DNA of 64,000 bases, taken from positions 221,664 through 285,663 of the forward strand of contig CANGJJ010000005.1 of the NCBI GenBank assembly GCA_947454485.1, in the 5' to 3' direction. Shown here one piece after another: positions 61,104 through 64,000 of the stretch (the first letter of the stretch is position 1; each line of letters opens with the position of its first letter). A program made the position numbers and the translations under genes. This DNA comes from Beijerinckiaceae bacterium (GTDB lineage Bacteria > Pseudomonadota > Alphaproteobacteria > Rhizobiales > Beijerinckiaceae). The notes beneath the pieces are model-generated. The model searched no databases. It saw only the letters and a program-made list of their open reading frames with translations, and was not told where the DNA came from.

Positions 61104-62216
61104 ATGAAGGCTTTTCATCCACACTCACTTCCCTTTGAAGATTGGCCACAGATTCATCAAGAGCGCTGGCTGAAAGCACAAGAATATAGCGGGCCGTTTC
61201 GGCCCGCTGGCCGCGCTGCTCATTGGCGTCCGCATAGCATCAGCAAGACGCGCAAAGGCTATGGCGTCTTTCTTTCTTGGAACATTCAGAAGGGTCGCTC
61301 GATTTCAGACACTGCACCAGAAGACCTCATCACTGAATCCTCTGTCGACGGTTATCTGACCGACGTTGAAGCGACCAATAATGGCTGGACGCCCTATAAC
61401 CGCGCGCAAGAACTTTATGATGCGATCCGCGTTATGACGCCTAATCTTAAACAGGCGGAGTGGAACTGGCTGCGCATAGGATTTGAAAATCTGCGCCTGA
61501 TTGCAGTGCCTCACCGCAACAAGATCGAGCGACTCAAACTTGCCTGGCAGATCGAAGAGCTGGCCTTGAGCCTTCTGGAAGACGCCGAGACCTTGCCTCG
61601 GAAGAACTATCACAAGGGTACCGGCATCACGACGCTTGAGCGCGCCATGCTCTATCGTGACGGGCTTGCGCTCCTCATCATGATCCGTCGCCCTTTCCGC
61701 ATCAAAAACTTCGCGAGTATACGCATCGGCAAGCAGCTCTTGCTTGATCCAACGACCGGAACCCTCAGCTTTCCTGCAAGCCAGATGAAGACAAAGCGGA
61801 GTATTGAGGCACCCCTGCCCGATCATGTTGTGATCGCTCTTCATCGCTACATCACGCACTACCGTCAGATTCTGCTGACGACATCAGGCAAGGCAAAGCA
61901 TATCGAAACCAATGCCCTGTGGATCTCGCGCGATGGAACAGAACTCGCTGAAGGCTCCCTTCACAATGTATTCCGTCGTCGCACTGAGGATGAGTTTGGC
62001 AAGCCCATCCCTCCGCACTGGTTTCGCGATATGGATGTCACAACGCTTACGCGCCACAGCCCGGAAGATGCGCGCATCGCCAGCATCATCCTTGGCCATT
62101 GCGACCCAGAAGTAACAAATCGCCACTACAATCACGCGCTGCATATTGATGCTGCCAAACGCCATCTCGATGTTTTGAGTGAATGGCAAACGCCCACACC
62201 CCAACCCTCACCCTGA
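61104..62216 (+). CDS. tyrosine recombinase/integrase 2 (divergent)
   Basis: 370 residues. GGAGGG lies just before the ATG, which follows the stop of recombinase 1 after one base. Catalytic-type residues: Arg in RRPFRIKNFASIRIG (near residue 200), His-x2-Arg in HWFRDMD (near 307), His in ILGHCDPEV and Tyr in NRHYNHA (near 345). The HxxR context (Asp after Arg) and short N-terminus differ from recombinase 1, so it is a paralogous partner rather than a copy. Pairs of dissimilar tyrosine recombinases on one transcript usually act together on an asymmetric site. Confidence 0.85.
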   Translation: MKAFHPHSLPFEDWPQIHQERWLKAQEYSGPFRPAGRAAHWRPHSISKTRKGYGVFLSWNIQKGRSISDTAPEDLITESSVDGYLTDVEATNNGWTPYNRAQELYDAIRVMTPNLKQAEWNWLRIGFENLRLIAVPHRNKIERLKLAWQIEELALSLLEDAETLPRKNYHKGTGITTLERAMLYRDGLALLIMIRRPFRIKNFASIRIGKQLLLDPTTGTLSFPASQMKTKRSIEAPLPDHVVIALHRYITHYRQILLTTSGKAKHIETNALWISRDGTELAEGSLHNVFRRRTEDEFGKPIPPHWFRDMDVTTLTRHSPEDARIASIILGHCDPEVTNRHYNHALHIDAAKRHLDVLSEWQTPTPQPSP

Positions 62217-62224
62217 GCAACTCA

Positions 62225-63928
<1,704 letters not shown>

Positions 63929-63950
63929 TCGAAGAGTTTTGAAACGTCGA

Positions 63951-63980
63951 AGCGGCTGAGGTTTTTTGACCTTAGCCGCT
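63951..63980. terminator. stem-loop upstream of the tRNA gene
   Basis: AGCGGCTGAGG (63951-63961) pairs with CCTTAGCCGCT (63970-63980, one G-T pair) around a T-rich loop. It lies on the 5' side of the tRNA and could end a transcript coming from either side of the window edge. Confidence 0.4.
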
Positions 63981-64000
63981 TTGATGTTTTGATTTGAAGA

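Overview
The window looks like a chromosome segment of an alphaproteobacterium, most likely of the Hyphomicrobiales (Rhizobiales). The basis is a PstSCAB-PhoU-PhoB order with a betaine-lipid BtaA/BtaB pair, a NasT/NasS nitrate system, several orphan Bug-type binding proteins, and moderate GC. Genus cannot be fixed from sequence alone. About 55 protein genes and one tRNA gene are supported.

Layout: (1) 0-7.6 kb: catabolic genes. The end of a Bug solute-binding protein and a crotonase are followed by an IclR regulator leading a Bug protein, a two-subunit hydantoinase/caprolactamase-type enzyme (hyuA/hyuB) and a small Cys-containing protein. (2) 8.2-14.1 kb: an AT-richer block with an octaheme cytochrome c fused to TPRs, a sulfatase and a HlyD-type adaptor. 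(3) 14.2-16.2 kb: GC-richer patch with one orphan NMT1/THI5-like binding protein and gene debris. (4) 16.2-22.5 kb: an HpaD-like extradiol dioxygenase with a TRAP transporter, convergent with a flavin monooxygenase and another Bug protein. (5) 22.8-35.2 kb: a complete assimilatory nitrate module (nasT, nasS, a sigma-54-type promoter, an antitermination leader, nrtABC, nirBD, nasA, cysG, and a DUF1348-type protein). (6) 35.6-39.2 kb: an orphan CYP199-like P450 and an arsR-arsC-acr3 operon. (7) 39.3-58.1 kb: a large phosphate-starvation cluster. (8) 58.4-63.9 kb: an integrated element with two tyrosine recombinases and one serine recombinase, abutting an initiator tRNA gene at the right edge.

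The phosphate cluster joins sensing (phoR, phoB, phoU), uptake (pstSCAB), phosphorus scavenging (PhoX and a Tat-exported metallophosphatase), polyphosphate use (PPK2), stress functions (PhoH, CorA) and phosphorus-free membrane lipid synthesis. The lipid part contains both known replacement routes: PlcP plus a glycosyltransferase (glycolipids) and BtaA/BtaB (betaine lipid DGTS). Pho boxes with the canonical 11-base spacing are readable before pstS, phoR, phoX, corA and the metallophosphatase, and a weaker one before btaA.

A second window-wide signal is a family of short same-orientation repeats (best copies near 1.3, 14.1, 22.6 and 37.1 kb). Each combines a terminator-like GC hairpin with a sequence that in two copies matches or nearly matches the 3' end of the tRNA-fMet gene at 63.9 kb and then continues into a shared non-tRNA tail.
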